Both the position numbers and the translations under genes were made by a program. A DNA stretch of 13,890 nucleotides from Candidatus Parvarchaeota archaeon (GTDB lineage Archaea > Nanobdellota > Nanobdellia > Parvarchaeales > Parvarchaeaceae): NCBI GenBank assembly GCA_023378805.1, contig JAMCSQ010000037.1, positions 1 to 13,890 on the forward strand, in the 5' to 3' direction. Below, piece by piece: positions 1-5,824 of this stretch; positions within the stretch are counted from its first letter, which is position 1, and the number at the start of each line of letters is the position of its first letter. The notes beneath the pieces were generated by a model. The model was given only the letters and a program-made list of their open reading frames with translations. It was not told the origin of the DNA and made no database searches.

Positions 1-947
1 TATGTTGTTGTACAGTCTGGCGATGAGGATGAATTTGTAAGAGTCTTAACTAAATAGGTATAAGTAGGGATACTTGATCCACTGATAGTATTTTGAAAAG
101 AGATAGAAGAAGTTATGGAATTGTCTTCTGTGCCATCATAAGTCACATACCAAGTATAGCCGGAAGGAAGGCGGCTTTCTTCAAAAGTTGATAATAGAAC
201 TGACGGAGGGGTTACTCTTTCATAATAGGTTACGTTAAATATTTCTGAGGAATTGGAATGAGCTGTGAATTTATATAAGCCAGCTTTAAGTGTTCCCAAG
301 TAAGTTGCCTTCCCTTTTCTAAGAGGTACTACTTCTGTTCCATTGACATATATGGAAACATAATAGTCGTTTGTAGGCGCAATTACTGTGAAATTCGATT
401 GAGTATTACTTGCTACTGAGTTATTTGCGTTGATTACTCCATTTAGGTATGATATTAATGGAGGGTGGAGGGTTACAATACCTAAAATCTCTGTTTCGCA
501 GGTTCCGCCTGCGGAGTATTTTATTCCGTCTATGGAAACAGTGCTTCCAGAAGTGTTGCCTATAATAACTGTGTTAATCTCTGCATTTATAATTGTTAAA
601 TCTTCTGAAAATGAATTTATACCTGCAGTATAATTTCCTATACGTGATAAGGAAGAAGGGTTGCTTTGGACAGTGTTGCTTGCAAATACGTTATAAATAA
701 GCCCAGGGCTTCCTTCTGAAACTGTTATTTTAAAAGTGTTTTGTTTAGAGTTAGTGCTTATATTCGTTACATTAGCATTGCATGCTACTGGCGAGCCGCT
801 TCCTCCAGCTATTAAACCAGATGGTAAAATTGCAAAATGGAATACTGAGCTTGTTATTACTACTCCTATAACAAAAAAGGCAATTAGCAGTATAATAACT
901 ATAAAATAATCAACTGCACTTGTACCGTTTATTTTGTTACTATGCAT
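1..947 (-). CDS. Membrane-anchored surface protein with LPSGYTW-type motif (3' end missing)
   Basis: An open minus-strand frame of 315 codons runs from ATG at 947 to the window edge without a stop; the C-terminus lies outside. Residues about 13-36 form a hydrophobic segment (DYFIVIILLIAFFVIGVVI) after a short polar N-terminus, so it is probably anchored with its bulk outside. The rest is rich in Ser, Thr and Asn with many N-x-S/T sequons and predicted beta structure. Residues 255-272 (FEESRLPSGYTWYVTYDG) match, from memory, a beta-domain motif (GLPSGTxWxV) recurrent in large surface proteins of Thermoplasmatales and ARMAN-type archaea. No enzyme motif is seen. Its start overlaps the end of the upstream gene by 19 nt, so the two are probably cotranscribed. 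The function is likely structural or adhesive; this is inference. Confidence 0.8.
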   Translation of the reverse strand, partial: MHSNKINGTSAVDYFIVIILLIAFFVIGVVITSSVFHFAILPSGLIAGGSGSPVACNANVTNISTNSKQNTFKITVSEGSPGLIYNVFASNTVQSNPSSLSRIGNYTAGINSFSEDLTIINAEINTVIIGNTSGSTVSIDGIKYSAGGTCETEILGIVTLHPPLISYLNGVINANNSVASNTQSNFTVIAPTNDYYVSIYVNGTEVVPLRKGKATYLGTLKAGLYKFTAHSNSSEIFNVTYYERVTPPSVLLSTFEESRLPSGYTWYVTYDGTEDNSITSSISFQNTISGSSIPTYTYLVKTLTNSSSSPDCTTT

Positions 948-2407
948 ATATAAATAAGATTCCTCCCTAGAAAATCAGGTTTTGATATTCCTATCTCTTG
1001 TGGTAAAGACGAAAAGTAAGAAAATAATGATTGAGCACATTGTCCTATACCACTAGCGGCAAAGGTAGCCTCAGAAAGTTTTTCAGTGTAAAGAAGGGAA
1101 TTTGGAGCCACATCATTTTTACACACCACGTTGTTGGAGCATTCCGCTGATCCAAATCCTGCAAGCGTTGCACCAACTACTAGTCCAGGATTTGATGGTG
1201 AAAGAAGCTTCGCGCCTACGCCAGATAAAATTGCTCTTGAGCACTCATACTCTATACCGGCGCTAGGATAGTTGTTAAGAAATGTTGCAGGTTCACATTC
1301 ACTTGGCAGGCTTATTGAGCTTGGAGGGAATCTTGTACCAACAAGCGAATTTAAGTATACCATATATACCTGAGCTTTATTTATCGATTTGCTACTGTTC
1401 GGAAGCACAAACCCGCTACTACTTGAATTGCTCACGTTTTTATAACTGAATATGACGTTGTCACCGGGCTTTAAATAATCTGCGTATGATTCATTTATTA
1501 TAGATGTGCTTTTTACAGGTTCAGTCAAAACACACGAAGAAGGAGATTCGTATGAATTTGTCGTGCTATCATATCCTACAGTGCAGTTATTCCCGTTGCA
1601 GAAATTAGTGTAAAGGTCTGTACATGAAGCAGTATTACCACTAATATTTGAACATGTGTCTAAAGTAGTATTAAAGGAGCAACCCTGCGATGTTTCACAT
1701 AAGTAACTAGATAGGTTCATTGCAGCTGTCGGCGGTTTAGTCCCATTCAGAGGTATATATCTTATTGCGTTATATCCTTGCGTAAATGGCTGATAACCTG
1801 GTTGGCTCTTGCAGTTGAAATAGTTTAATGAAAGCGCATCGCATAAACTTGGGTCACTTAAATCACACGAATATCCATTTAGATTTGAATTTGTTAATGG
1901 ATCAGAGCAGGATTGAACAGCAGTATGATTAAGACAGCTTACTTCTGTTGTATAAGCATTGGTTCCAAGGTAATTTGTAAGGTTATTTATGGTTATATTT
2001 CGGTTTATATTAACATCAACAACAGAGCACATCGCAGGAGAATTTGTAAGTACGGTTAGCCCTTGATTTGCGCCATACTGGTTCCAGCAACTAGTTAGGT
2101 CATTAGCTACTGTTGAAAATACTTGCGAAGGCTGAGAGCCTGGTCCGTATCCTGCAGTTGCGGTCGTACATCCAAAAAGGGGTGGTGATATACCAAGCGT
2201 TTTAAGCGTGCTACTTAGGCAGAACAACTTTGACACACATAGTCCATTGTAATAAAAATTGGTAAATTCAGAGCTTACATAACAGATACTGCTGTTTGAA
2301 AGATTCACTCCAACCAATAGAAGATAACCTGCTATAGCAACTATGACTATTATGAATATTACTGCCAAAACTATGAATATAAAGCTCTCTCCAGGTGTCT
2401 CTGCCAT
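929..2407 (-). CDS. Cys-rich single-pass surface protein (492 aa), unknown family
   Basis: I do not recognise the family. The protein begins with a short acidic N-terminus and a long hydrophobic segment (residues about 8-34), followed by about 455 predicted exterior residues. These contain 24 cysteines, an even number consistent with disulfide bonds, and many N-x-S/T sequons, concentrated in residues 135-310. The C-terminus ends in YICIVTK, echoed by FICIPNQ at the end of the neighbour at 2468-3358. The N-terminal segment lacks the KGQxxxE motif of the pilin-like proteins in this window, so it is more likely a signal anchor than a processed pilin. ATG at 2407 is preceded by a 60-nt AT-rich gap. 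The gene sits fourth in a five-gene run of anchored proteins and overlaps the next start by 19 nt. A role in the envelope or a pilus-like assembly is inferred. Confidence 0.85.
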   Translation of the reverse strand: MAETPGESFIFIVLAVIFIIVIVAIAGYLLLVGVNLSNSSICYVSSEFTNFYYNGLCVSKLFCLSSTLKTLGISPPLFGCTTATAGYGPGSQPSQVFSTVANDLTSCWNQYGANQGLTVLTNSPAMCSVVDVNINRNITINNLTNYLGTNAYTTEVSCLNHTAVQSCSDPLTNSNLNGYSCDLSDPSLCDALSLNYFNCKSQPGYQPFTQGYNAIRYIPLNGTKPPTAAMNLSSYLCETSQGCSFNTTLDTCSNISGNTASCTDLYTNFCNGNNCTVGYDSTTNSYESPSSCVLTEPVKSTSIINESYADYLKPGDNVIFSYKNVSNSSSSGFVLPNSSKSINKAQVYMVYLNSLVGTRFPPSSISLPSECEPATFLNNYPSAGIEYECSRAILSGVGAKLLSPSNPGLVVGATLAGFGSAECSNNVVCKNDVAPNSLLYTEKLSEATFAASGIGQCAQSLFSYFSSLPQEIGISKPDFLGRNLIYICIVTK

Positions 2408-2467
2408 TAATTAAGTAGTGTTTTCATTCAATAAATTAATATCCAATTCATTTTTAATGTAATTTAA

Positions 2468-3358
2468 TTATTGATTTGGTATGCATATAAATACCCTGCT
2501 TTGACTGTATATCATGTAGTTGCTTAACTTTCCACATAGGGGCACATAATAGTTGCAGCCGCTGTTTTCATTTATTACGTTTAAAGATGGGTTGCCGTTG
2601 CTAAGAGAACTTATAGTTTCCCTGCTTTGATTTGCTGTTTCGTTTGAATAAGTGCATACTGATAAATCATTGATTATAGGTTGTTGGTACTGTGCGGTGT
2701 ATCTACATTGGTCAATGAAGCTTATCTCACAGTTTTTTATTCCATTTGAAGGATATCCAAAATAGGTTATAGTATAGCTGGAATTTGAGAGTTTATCTGC
2801 TGGCTTTATATATGTCGCATTGCCATCACTTCCGTTCGTTATAAAGACAACTTGCAATGGATATCTGCCATTATAATTGCTGTCAATATAACTTATTATT
2901 GCGGAATAGTTTATATTCTTGCTTTGACTTATCAAAGATCCTTTATAACAGTTGAATATTTGATCTATATTTTTTGCCGAAATAATCTGTGAACCTATAC
3001 CTGCGTTTCCACCAGAAAACAAGCTGAAACATGATGATGCTTGAGTATAAAATGAGGAGGCAAAACTAGCTGTTGATTTTTCATTAATGTTTGCAGTCTG
3101 AAGACAGTCTTTTTGGACCTGTGCCGATTGTGTGGGATTTATAAGTACGTTCGAAAAGCCGAAGAAAGACGTTACGCTTGTAAATGGCGACAAAAAACTG
3201 TTTACAATTTTATACTGTGTAAACGCAGTAAAGCAGTTGATCCCAAAGCTTAGCGTGCCAAAAGACATTATTATAGAAAAAGAAACAACTGTTAGTATTA
3301 TCCCAGCTATTATAACAAATATAACAAACACTATCGTAAGGAGTATTCCTTCTTCCAT
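2468..3358 (-). CDS. Cys-rich single-pass surface protein (296 aa), unknown family
   Basis: The family is not recognised. Residues about 4-38 are strongly hydrophobic (MEEGILLTIVFVIFVIIAG and onward) and predict an N-terminal anchor with the remaining 255 or so residues outside. The exterior part holds 10 cysteines and several N-x-S/T sequons, and ends in RVFICIPNQ, similar to the C-terminus of the 492-aa neighbour. This suggests the two proteins share a fold or are distant paralogues. The ATG at 3358 follows the TAA of the 53-aa gene with no spacer (TAAATG), which supports both this start and translational coupling. A 60-nt gap separates it from the next gene. It is probably part of the same surface assembly; no enzymatic motif is seen. 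Confidence 0.85.
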   Translation of the reverse strand: MEEGILLTIVFVIFVIIAGIILTVVSFSIIMSFGTLSFGINCFTAFTQYKIVNSFLSPFTSVTSFFGFSNVLINPTQSAQVQKDCLQTANINEKSTASFASSFYTQASSCFSLFSGGNAGIGSQIISAKNIDQIFNCYKGSLISQSKNINYSAIISYIDSNYNGRYPLQVVFITNGSDGNATYIKPADKLSNSSYTITYFGYPSNGIKNCEISFIDQCRYTAQYQQPIINDLSVCTYSNETANQSRETISSLSNGNPSLNVINENSGCNYYVPLCGKLSNYMIYSQSRVFICIPNQ

Positions 3359-3520
3359 TTAGGAACCTCCACCGAGAAGATTTCCAAAATAAGAAAATGG
3401 AGAGCTGCTGTGAGAGCTGGCGTAAAAGAGAATTACTATTAATCCTATGACTGCAAGGGCGGTTACTATAACTAGTATTATCCAGATAAGACGCCATTCT
3501 ACACTTCCTTTTTTATTCAT
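3359..3520 (-). CDS. Small membrane protein with pilin-like N-terminus (53 aa)
   Basis: A 53-codon frame runs from ATG at 3520 to TAA at 3359-3361. The protein starts MNKKGSVEWRLIW and continues as one hydrophobic helix (residues about 11-33), then a short Ser/Gly tail. Lys-Lys-Gly followed by Ser-Val-Glu resembles a class III or pilin-type cleavage site with Glu at +3, though it lacks the canonical Gln. The gene fills exactly the space between its neighbours: the upstream TGA ends one nucleotide before its ATG, and its TAA abuts the ATG of the 296-aa gene. That exact packing is strong evidence that it is real. It could be a minor pilin, a membrane spacer or an assembly factor of the neighbouring Cys-rich proteins. 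The function is unknown. Confidence 0.75.
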   Translation of the reverse strand: MNKKGSVEWRLIWIILVIVTALAVIGLIVILFYASSHSSSPFSYFGNLLGGGS

Positions 3521-3521
3521 A

Positions 3522-4031
3522 TCATTGGCCTATACATGCTGGACAATAAGGTCCATCTCCTGATATACACGCCGTAACGTTTATTGCGCAATTTTGTATA
3601 TCTGTAGCGTTGTTTGCAACTATAGTGCTTTCAGAGCAGCTGAACAGATCAGCAGTATTTGTGGGAGAAATGGTACTACACGAATTGGTTATGTTAGCAG
3701 GAGGACTTGTTATGCAGTTCTGTACTGCTGATTCGCTTCCCTGGCCGTTTGTCCAAAGTTGATAGTAACACCAATGTCTTATGCAGGTCTGCTGTGCGGT
3801 AGCCGCATTATAACATGCATTCTCATCATAACATCTGAATAATGAAGTGCCCTCCATTCTGTTTGCATACCCATATTCTGCGCTGGTAAACTGGTTTTGC
3901 AGCAGAGCGGTTGAAGAATCACAGCCTATAGGAAAAATTGATGAATAATTATTGTAGAAAAGGAAAAACATTGTAAGAGCTATGATTATTCCGACAAGCA
4001 CTTCAAAGAAAAGAAATTGTTCAACATCCAT
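3522..4031 (-). CDS. Cys-rich single-pass surface protein (169 aa), unknown family
   Basis: This is the first gene of the surface-protein run. It starts MDVEQFLFFEVLVGIIIALT, with a membrane segment at residues about 6-27, followed by some 140 predicted exterior residues. Twelve cysteines lie in the exterior part, several paired close together (CYDENAC, CIRHWC, CPAC near the C-terminus), consistent with a compact disulfide-stabilised domain. The CPAC could alternatively be a redox or metal site, but no thioredoxin context is visible. The family is not recognised. A palindromic TATA-like box 21-28 bp upstream of the ATG suggests a leaderless transcript beginning here. The TGA is one nucleotide from the ATG of the 53-aa gene. 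Confidence 0.83.
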   Translation of the reverse strand: MDVEQFLFFEVLVGIIIALTMFFLFYNNYSSIFPIGCDSSTALLQNQFTSAEYGYANRMEGTSLFRCYDENACYNAATAQQTCIRHWCYYQLWTNGQGSESAVQNCITSPPANITNSCSTISPTNTADLFSCSESTIVANNATDIQNCAINVTACISGDGPYCPACIGQ

Positions 4032-4051
4032 TTGATTCTTAGCCAGTATTA

Positions 4052-4059
4052 ATTTAAAT
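4052..4059. promoter_or_regulatory. Palindromic TATA-like box ATTTAAAT, possibly bidirectional
   Basis: ATTTAAAT is a perfect palindrome. It lies 21-28 bp upstream of the ATG of the minus-strand 169-aa gene at 4031, the spacing expected for a leaderless archaeal transcript. On the plus strand, the same distance leads to about 4080, where the structured RNA-like sequence begins. One box could therefore drive both directions. This is position-based inference. Confidence 0.5.
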
Positions 4060-4076
4060 CATTTTTATCAAAGGTG

Positions 4077-4414
4077 AGCGGGAAAACCCATGCTCTTTAG
4101 AGGTGGGATGAAAGCGAACTGAAAGAACGGAAAACTATAAAGGGAGGGAAGGCGTATCAACAGCATCAATAATGAAGTCTATCCTGAAAAAGAATAGACC
4201 GATGCTTAAGATAAAAGGTTGTTGACTAAACGTAAAATCTTAAAAAGGTTAGTCGAAATATCAATCAAATATTTCTCAAAAAGAAGTTACCCTCGGACGG
4301 AGGGGAAGTCAAGCCCGTCGAGAATCCGACCTATACACTGCAGGAAACTGCATGCAAGTCGTGTCTGTGAAGCAGGAACCGGAAGCCCATGAATTCATTC
4401 AGGGGGGATGTCAC
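4077..4414 (+). mobile_element. IS200/IS605-type relic or PATE-like non-autonomous element
   Basis: The stretch has no intact transposase gene. Its 3' part, 4370-4414, carries the signature I associate with right ends of IS200/IS605-family TnpB elements: AGCAGGAACCGGAAGCCC, then a hairpin (CCC and TGAAT at 4386-4394 pairing with ATTCA and GGG at 4397-4404), then GGGATGTCAC. A related hairpin, CCCA-TG-CTCTTTAGAG-G-TGGG followed by ATGAAAG, lies at 4087-4110 and may be the other end or an older right end. A coding remnant resembling a TnpB C-terminus spans the right part. No TnpA or RuvC nuclease core is present. Non-autonomous elements that keep only the structured ends (PATEs) are known derivatives of this family. 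The exact boundaries are not determined. Confidence 0.6.
4080..4414 (+). ncRNA. Highly structured omega-RNA-like candidate RNA
   Basis: Read on the plus strand, the region forms a chain of perfect stems: 4087-4107; nested AGCATC/GATGCT (4162-4167 with 4201-4206) enclosing GTCTAT/ATAGAC (4177-4182 with 4194-4199); GACTAA/TTAGTC (4224-4229 with 4249-4254); GAAATAT/ATATTTC (4255-4261 with 4269-4275); CCCTC/GAGGG (4290-4304); GTCG/CGAC (4317-4330); TGCAG-GAAA-CTGCA (4339-4352); and the right-end hairpin (4386-4404). This density is unusual in AT-rich intergenic DNA. The 3' part has the right-end motif of TnpB elements, whose guide RNA (omega-RNA) comes from exactly that region, so an orphan omega-RNA or derived RNA is the best reading. 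I considered RNase P and SRP RNA but see neither conserved core. Expression is not shown. Confidence 0.5.
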
Positions 4415-4429
4415 AAAAGATTAACATAG
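4253..4429 (+). pseudogene. tnpB: TnpB-like C-terminal coding remnant
   Basis: A 58-codon plus-strand frame is open from a TAG at 4250-4252 to TAG at 4427-4429. It has no start at its 5' end. From 4286 it reads VTLGRRGSQARRESDLYTAG, and about ten residues later VSVKQEPEAHEFIQGG. Both the TLG-x-x-G-x-x-A pattern and the final KQEP resemble, from memory, C-terminal tails of TnpB proteins of IS605/IS1341 type, which overlap the element's right-end hairpin in the same way. The nuclease core, zinc finger and N-terminal domain are absent upstream, where frames are broken by stops. I call it a decayed or deleted tnpB; the assignment rests on a short tail and the adjoining right-end motif. Confidence 0.5.
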
Positions 4430-4479
4430 AAAAAAATCCACAATGTTCTACAAAAGATAAAGTAGTTTTAACAAATATT

Positions 4480-4890
4480 TTATTTACCTTTTTTATTGTC
4501 TACCATTATTACTTCAAACCACTTGTTCTTTCCGTCTTCTATTATGAAATAAGATCCGATGACCTTCATGTTTTTGTACACTTTTAAAGCTCTGTTCCTT
4601 GCTATGCCCTCCTTGCTTATCGATAGTTTATAGTATAATCCGCTTTTACTCGGTCTTCTTGCATGGTTTGCTCTTGGTCTCCTAAAATCTCCTTTGCTTA
4701 CTCTGACTCTTACGATTATGTATCCTTGTTTTGCCTTATACCCTATCGTCTTGGCCTTTGCAAGTTTTGTCGGCCTTTCTATTCTTTGCAGTATAGGTTG
4801 ATTTCTTACCTCCTGCAAGATTTCCTTTTTTCTTTCATCGTTCTTGTACAATGCCATTTCATTTGCATGTATGTATTTATATGATCCCAT
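4480..4890 (-). CDS. rpl15e: Large-subunit ribosomal protein eL15 (L15e), short C-terminus
   Basis: This is ribosomal protein eL15 of the 50S subunit. The start MGSYKYI, the core RIERPTKLAKAKTIGYKAKQ (residues about 37-56), and VRVRVSKGDFRRP, RRPSK and KWFEVIMVD are the conserved blocks of archaeal and eukaryotic L15e. Archaeal homologues are usually about 190-200 residues. This protein is 136 and stops soon after the WFEV block, so it lacks the usual C-terminal 45-50 residues (the HHPAI, NW, and GLTSAGKKSRG region). It is also shorter between the N-terminus and the ERPT block. The three downstream frames do not resemble the missing tail. A TATA-like box 25-32 bp upstream indicates a leaderless or nearly leaderless message. 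The identity is sure; whether the shortening is lineage-normal is open. Confidence 0.95.
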   Translation of the reverse strand: MGSYKYIHANEMALYKNDERKKEILQEVRNQPILQRIERPTKLAKAKTIGYKAKQGYIIVRVRVSKGDFRRPRANHARRPSKSGLYYKLSISKEGIARNRALKVYKNMKVIGSYFIIEDGKNKWFEVIMVDNKKGK

Positions 4891-4914
4891 AAGGGATAAA
4901 TTAAAATCTGTAAG

Positions 4915-4922
4915 TATAAATA
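4915..4922 (-). promoter_or_regulatory. TATA box of the L15e gene
   Basis: On the minus strand TATTTATA lies 25-32 bp upstream of the L15e ATG at 4890, the distance expected for an archaeal promoter with transcription starting at or just before the start codon. It follows closely after the pilin gene's stop at 4936, so L15e has its own promoter. Confidence 0.6.
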
Positions 4923-4935
4923 TCTAACTCTATCT

Positions 4936-5373
4936 TCAATTGATTATGCTCCCACTAGATGCTATCACAGGAGAAGAGGAAATATTCTTAGGTGTATAAT
5001 ATATAAAGCCGTTTCCGGTGAACGAACTTCCAAGCGACACAGCGGTTAAATTGCATTCGCTGTACTCCAAAGCAGGAATATACGTTTTTGAACACACAAA
5101 ATTTGTATAGTTAGTACCAGATATTACTATGGATATGCCGTCTATATTCACATTTTCATTTAATAGATTCTGGAATTCTATGTAGAAGAGGGATTTTGAC
5201 GAAATATACCCTTGTTGTACTATTCTGAAGCCAGGAAATCCCGAATAGCTAGACTGGGTTGTGCCCCCCGTCAAGCTGGGAAAAAAAGTAAATATTATAT
5301 AAAATATTGATCCTATTACTATTATCGCTAAGCTGTAGATTGCGATCATTTCAAGAGATTGCTGACCTTTCAT
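4936..5373 (-). CDS. Class III signal peptide (pilin-like) secreted protein, 145 aa
   Basis: The start MKGQQSLEMIAIYSLAIIVI is a textbook archaeal class III signal peptide: Lys-Gly, then Gln-Gln-Ser-Leu-Glu, directly followed by a hydrophobic helix (residues about 10-31). Family knowledge says such precursors are cut after the Gly by a prepilin-peptidase-like enzyme (EppA/PibD type), and the helix then packs into a pilus-like fibre. The mature part, about 140 residues, is predicted beta-rich with N-x-S/T sites, C94 and C107, and an Ile/Asn C-terminus. This is normal for a small archaeal pilin. It is monocistronic by appearance, with its own TATA-like box upstream and AAGG just before the ATG. 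The exact pilus type cannot be told. Confidence 0.85.
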   Translation of the reverse strand: MKGQQSLEMIAIYSLAIIVIGSIFYIIFTFFPSLTGGTTQSSYSGFPGFRIVQQGYISSKSLFYIEFQNLLNENVNIDGISIVISGTNYTNFVCSKTYIPALEYSECNLTAVSLGSSFTGNGFIYYTPKNISSSPVIASSGSIIN

Positions 5374-5409
5374 ATCCTTTTTTATGAATTTTTAAAATAT
5401 AAGTATACT

Positions 5410-5417
5410 TTTATAAA
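5410..5417 (-). promoter_or_regulatory. TATA-like box of the pilin gene at 4936-5373
   Basis: The minus-strand sequence TTTATAAA lies 37-44 bp upstream of the ATG at 5373. That predicts a transcript with a short leader of about 12 nt, which would include the AAAAAAGG Shine-Dalgarno-like stretch before the ATG. A second AT-rich stretch nearer the ATG (about 5396-5406) is an alternative. Confidence 0.4.
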
Positions 5418-5490
5418 CAGAGGAAAGAGCATTTAAAAATTGTTAAATCAAAGTTACATATTAGTATATAAAACCATAGACCTGTAGGAT

Positions 5491-5505
5491 AAAAGGGCGG
5501 CAAAA
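5491..5505 (-). terminator. Possible oligo-T terminator of tRNA-Thr
   Basis: After the tRNA 3' end, the minus strand reads TTTT, then GCCGCCC, then TTTT. Short T runs like these act as archaeal termination signals. The evidence is only the sequence and its position. Confidence 0.3.
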
Positions 5506-5576
5506 GCCTTGGGTGGGTTTCGAACCCACAACCTCCTGCTTACGAAGCAGATGCTCTGCCATTGAGCTACCAAGGC
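5505..5576 (-). tRNA. tRNA-Thr, anticodon CGT
   Basis: On the minus strand a complete cloverleaf folds: acceptor GCCTTGG/CCAAGGC, TA, D stem GCTC/GAGC with loop AATGGCA, A26, anticodon stem TCTGC/GCAGG (one T-G pair), loop TTCGTAA, five-base variable loop AGGTT, and T arm GTGGG-TTCGAAA-CCCAC. The anticodon at positions 34-36 is CGT, which reads the Thr codon ACG. The next base, T, serves as U73, the discriminator common in archaeal tRNA-Thr. No CCA is encoded and there is no intron. Confidence 0.95.
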
Positions 5577-5824
5577 ATAATATTAAGAATTGGCCCGTAT
5601 AATAAAAGTATTTAATGCACTATAAAACTATTATTTATTATTAAATAGTAAAGTATAATAATATTTAACTTTATATAGATTCCTTTTAAATAGGACAAAA
5701 ATCAGAGTAGGATCTCACCCAATGTAGACAAGCAGCCAAAGAATGGTATTTACAACCCAAGAAAGATATAAATAAGGGTGTATTAGTGTATCATTTAGGG
5801 GATAAGATTTTGGAGGCTACAAAA
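5577..5824. other. AT-rich intergenic stretch, no gene supported
   Basis: This 248-bp gap lies upstream of tRNA-Thr and downstream of the zinc-ribbon gene. Its left part carries the tRNA promoter. Between 5640 and 5700 it is nearly all A and T. A plus-strand TATA-like GATATAAATAAG at about 5764-5775 has no convincing gene behind it: the frame that follows has no usable start and runs antisense into the zinc-ribbon gene. Confidence 0.5.
5598..5606 (-). promoter_or_regulatory. TATA-like box of tRNA-Thr
   Basis: Minus-strand TTTATTATA is centred about 26 bp upstream of the mature tRNA 5' end, as expected for an archaeal tRNA promoter. TTAAATAC a few bases further upstream (5608-5615) is an alternative or additional element. 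Confidence 0.45.

Noticed and set aside
430..633. A 67-codon plus-strand frame
   Set aside because: It lies antisense within the long open minus-strand surface-protein gene, which has a normal start, membrane segment and sequons.
3132..3497. Overlapping frames on both strands (76 and 95 codons)
   Set aside because: They are shadows of the 296-aa and 53-aa genes; the alternative minus-strand 95-codon frame breaks the exact gene packing and has no coherent domain.
4286..4414. RNase P RNA, because GGAGGGGAAGTC resembles its GGAAGUCC core
   Set aside because: The partner conserved region (ACAGAAA type) and the P4 pairing are not found, whereas the 3' end fits TnpB element right ends better.
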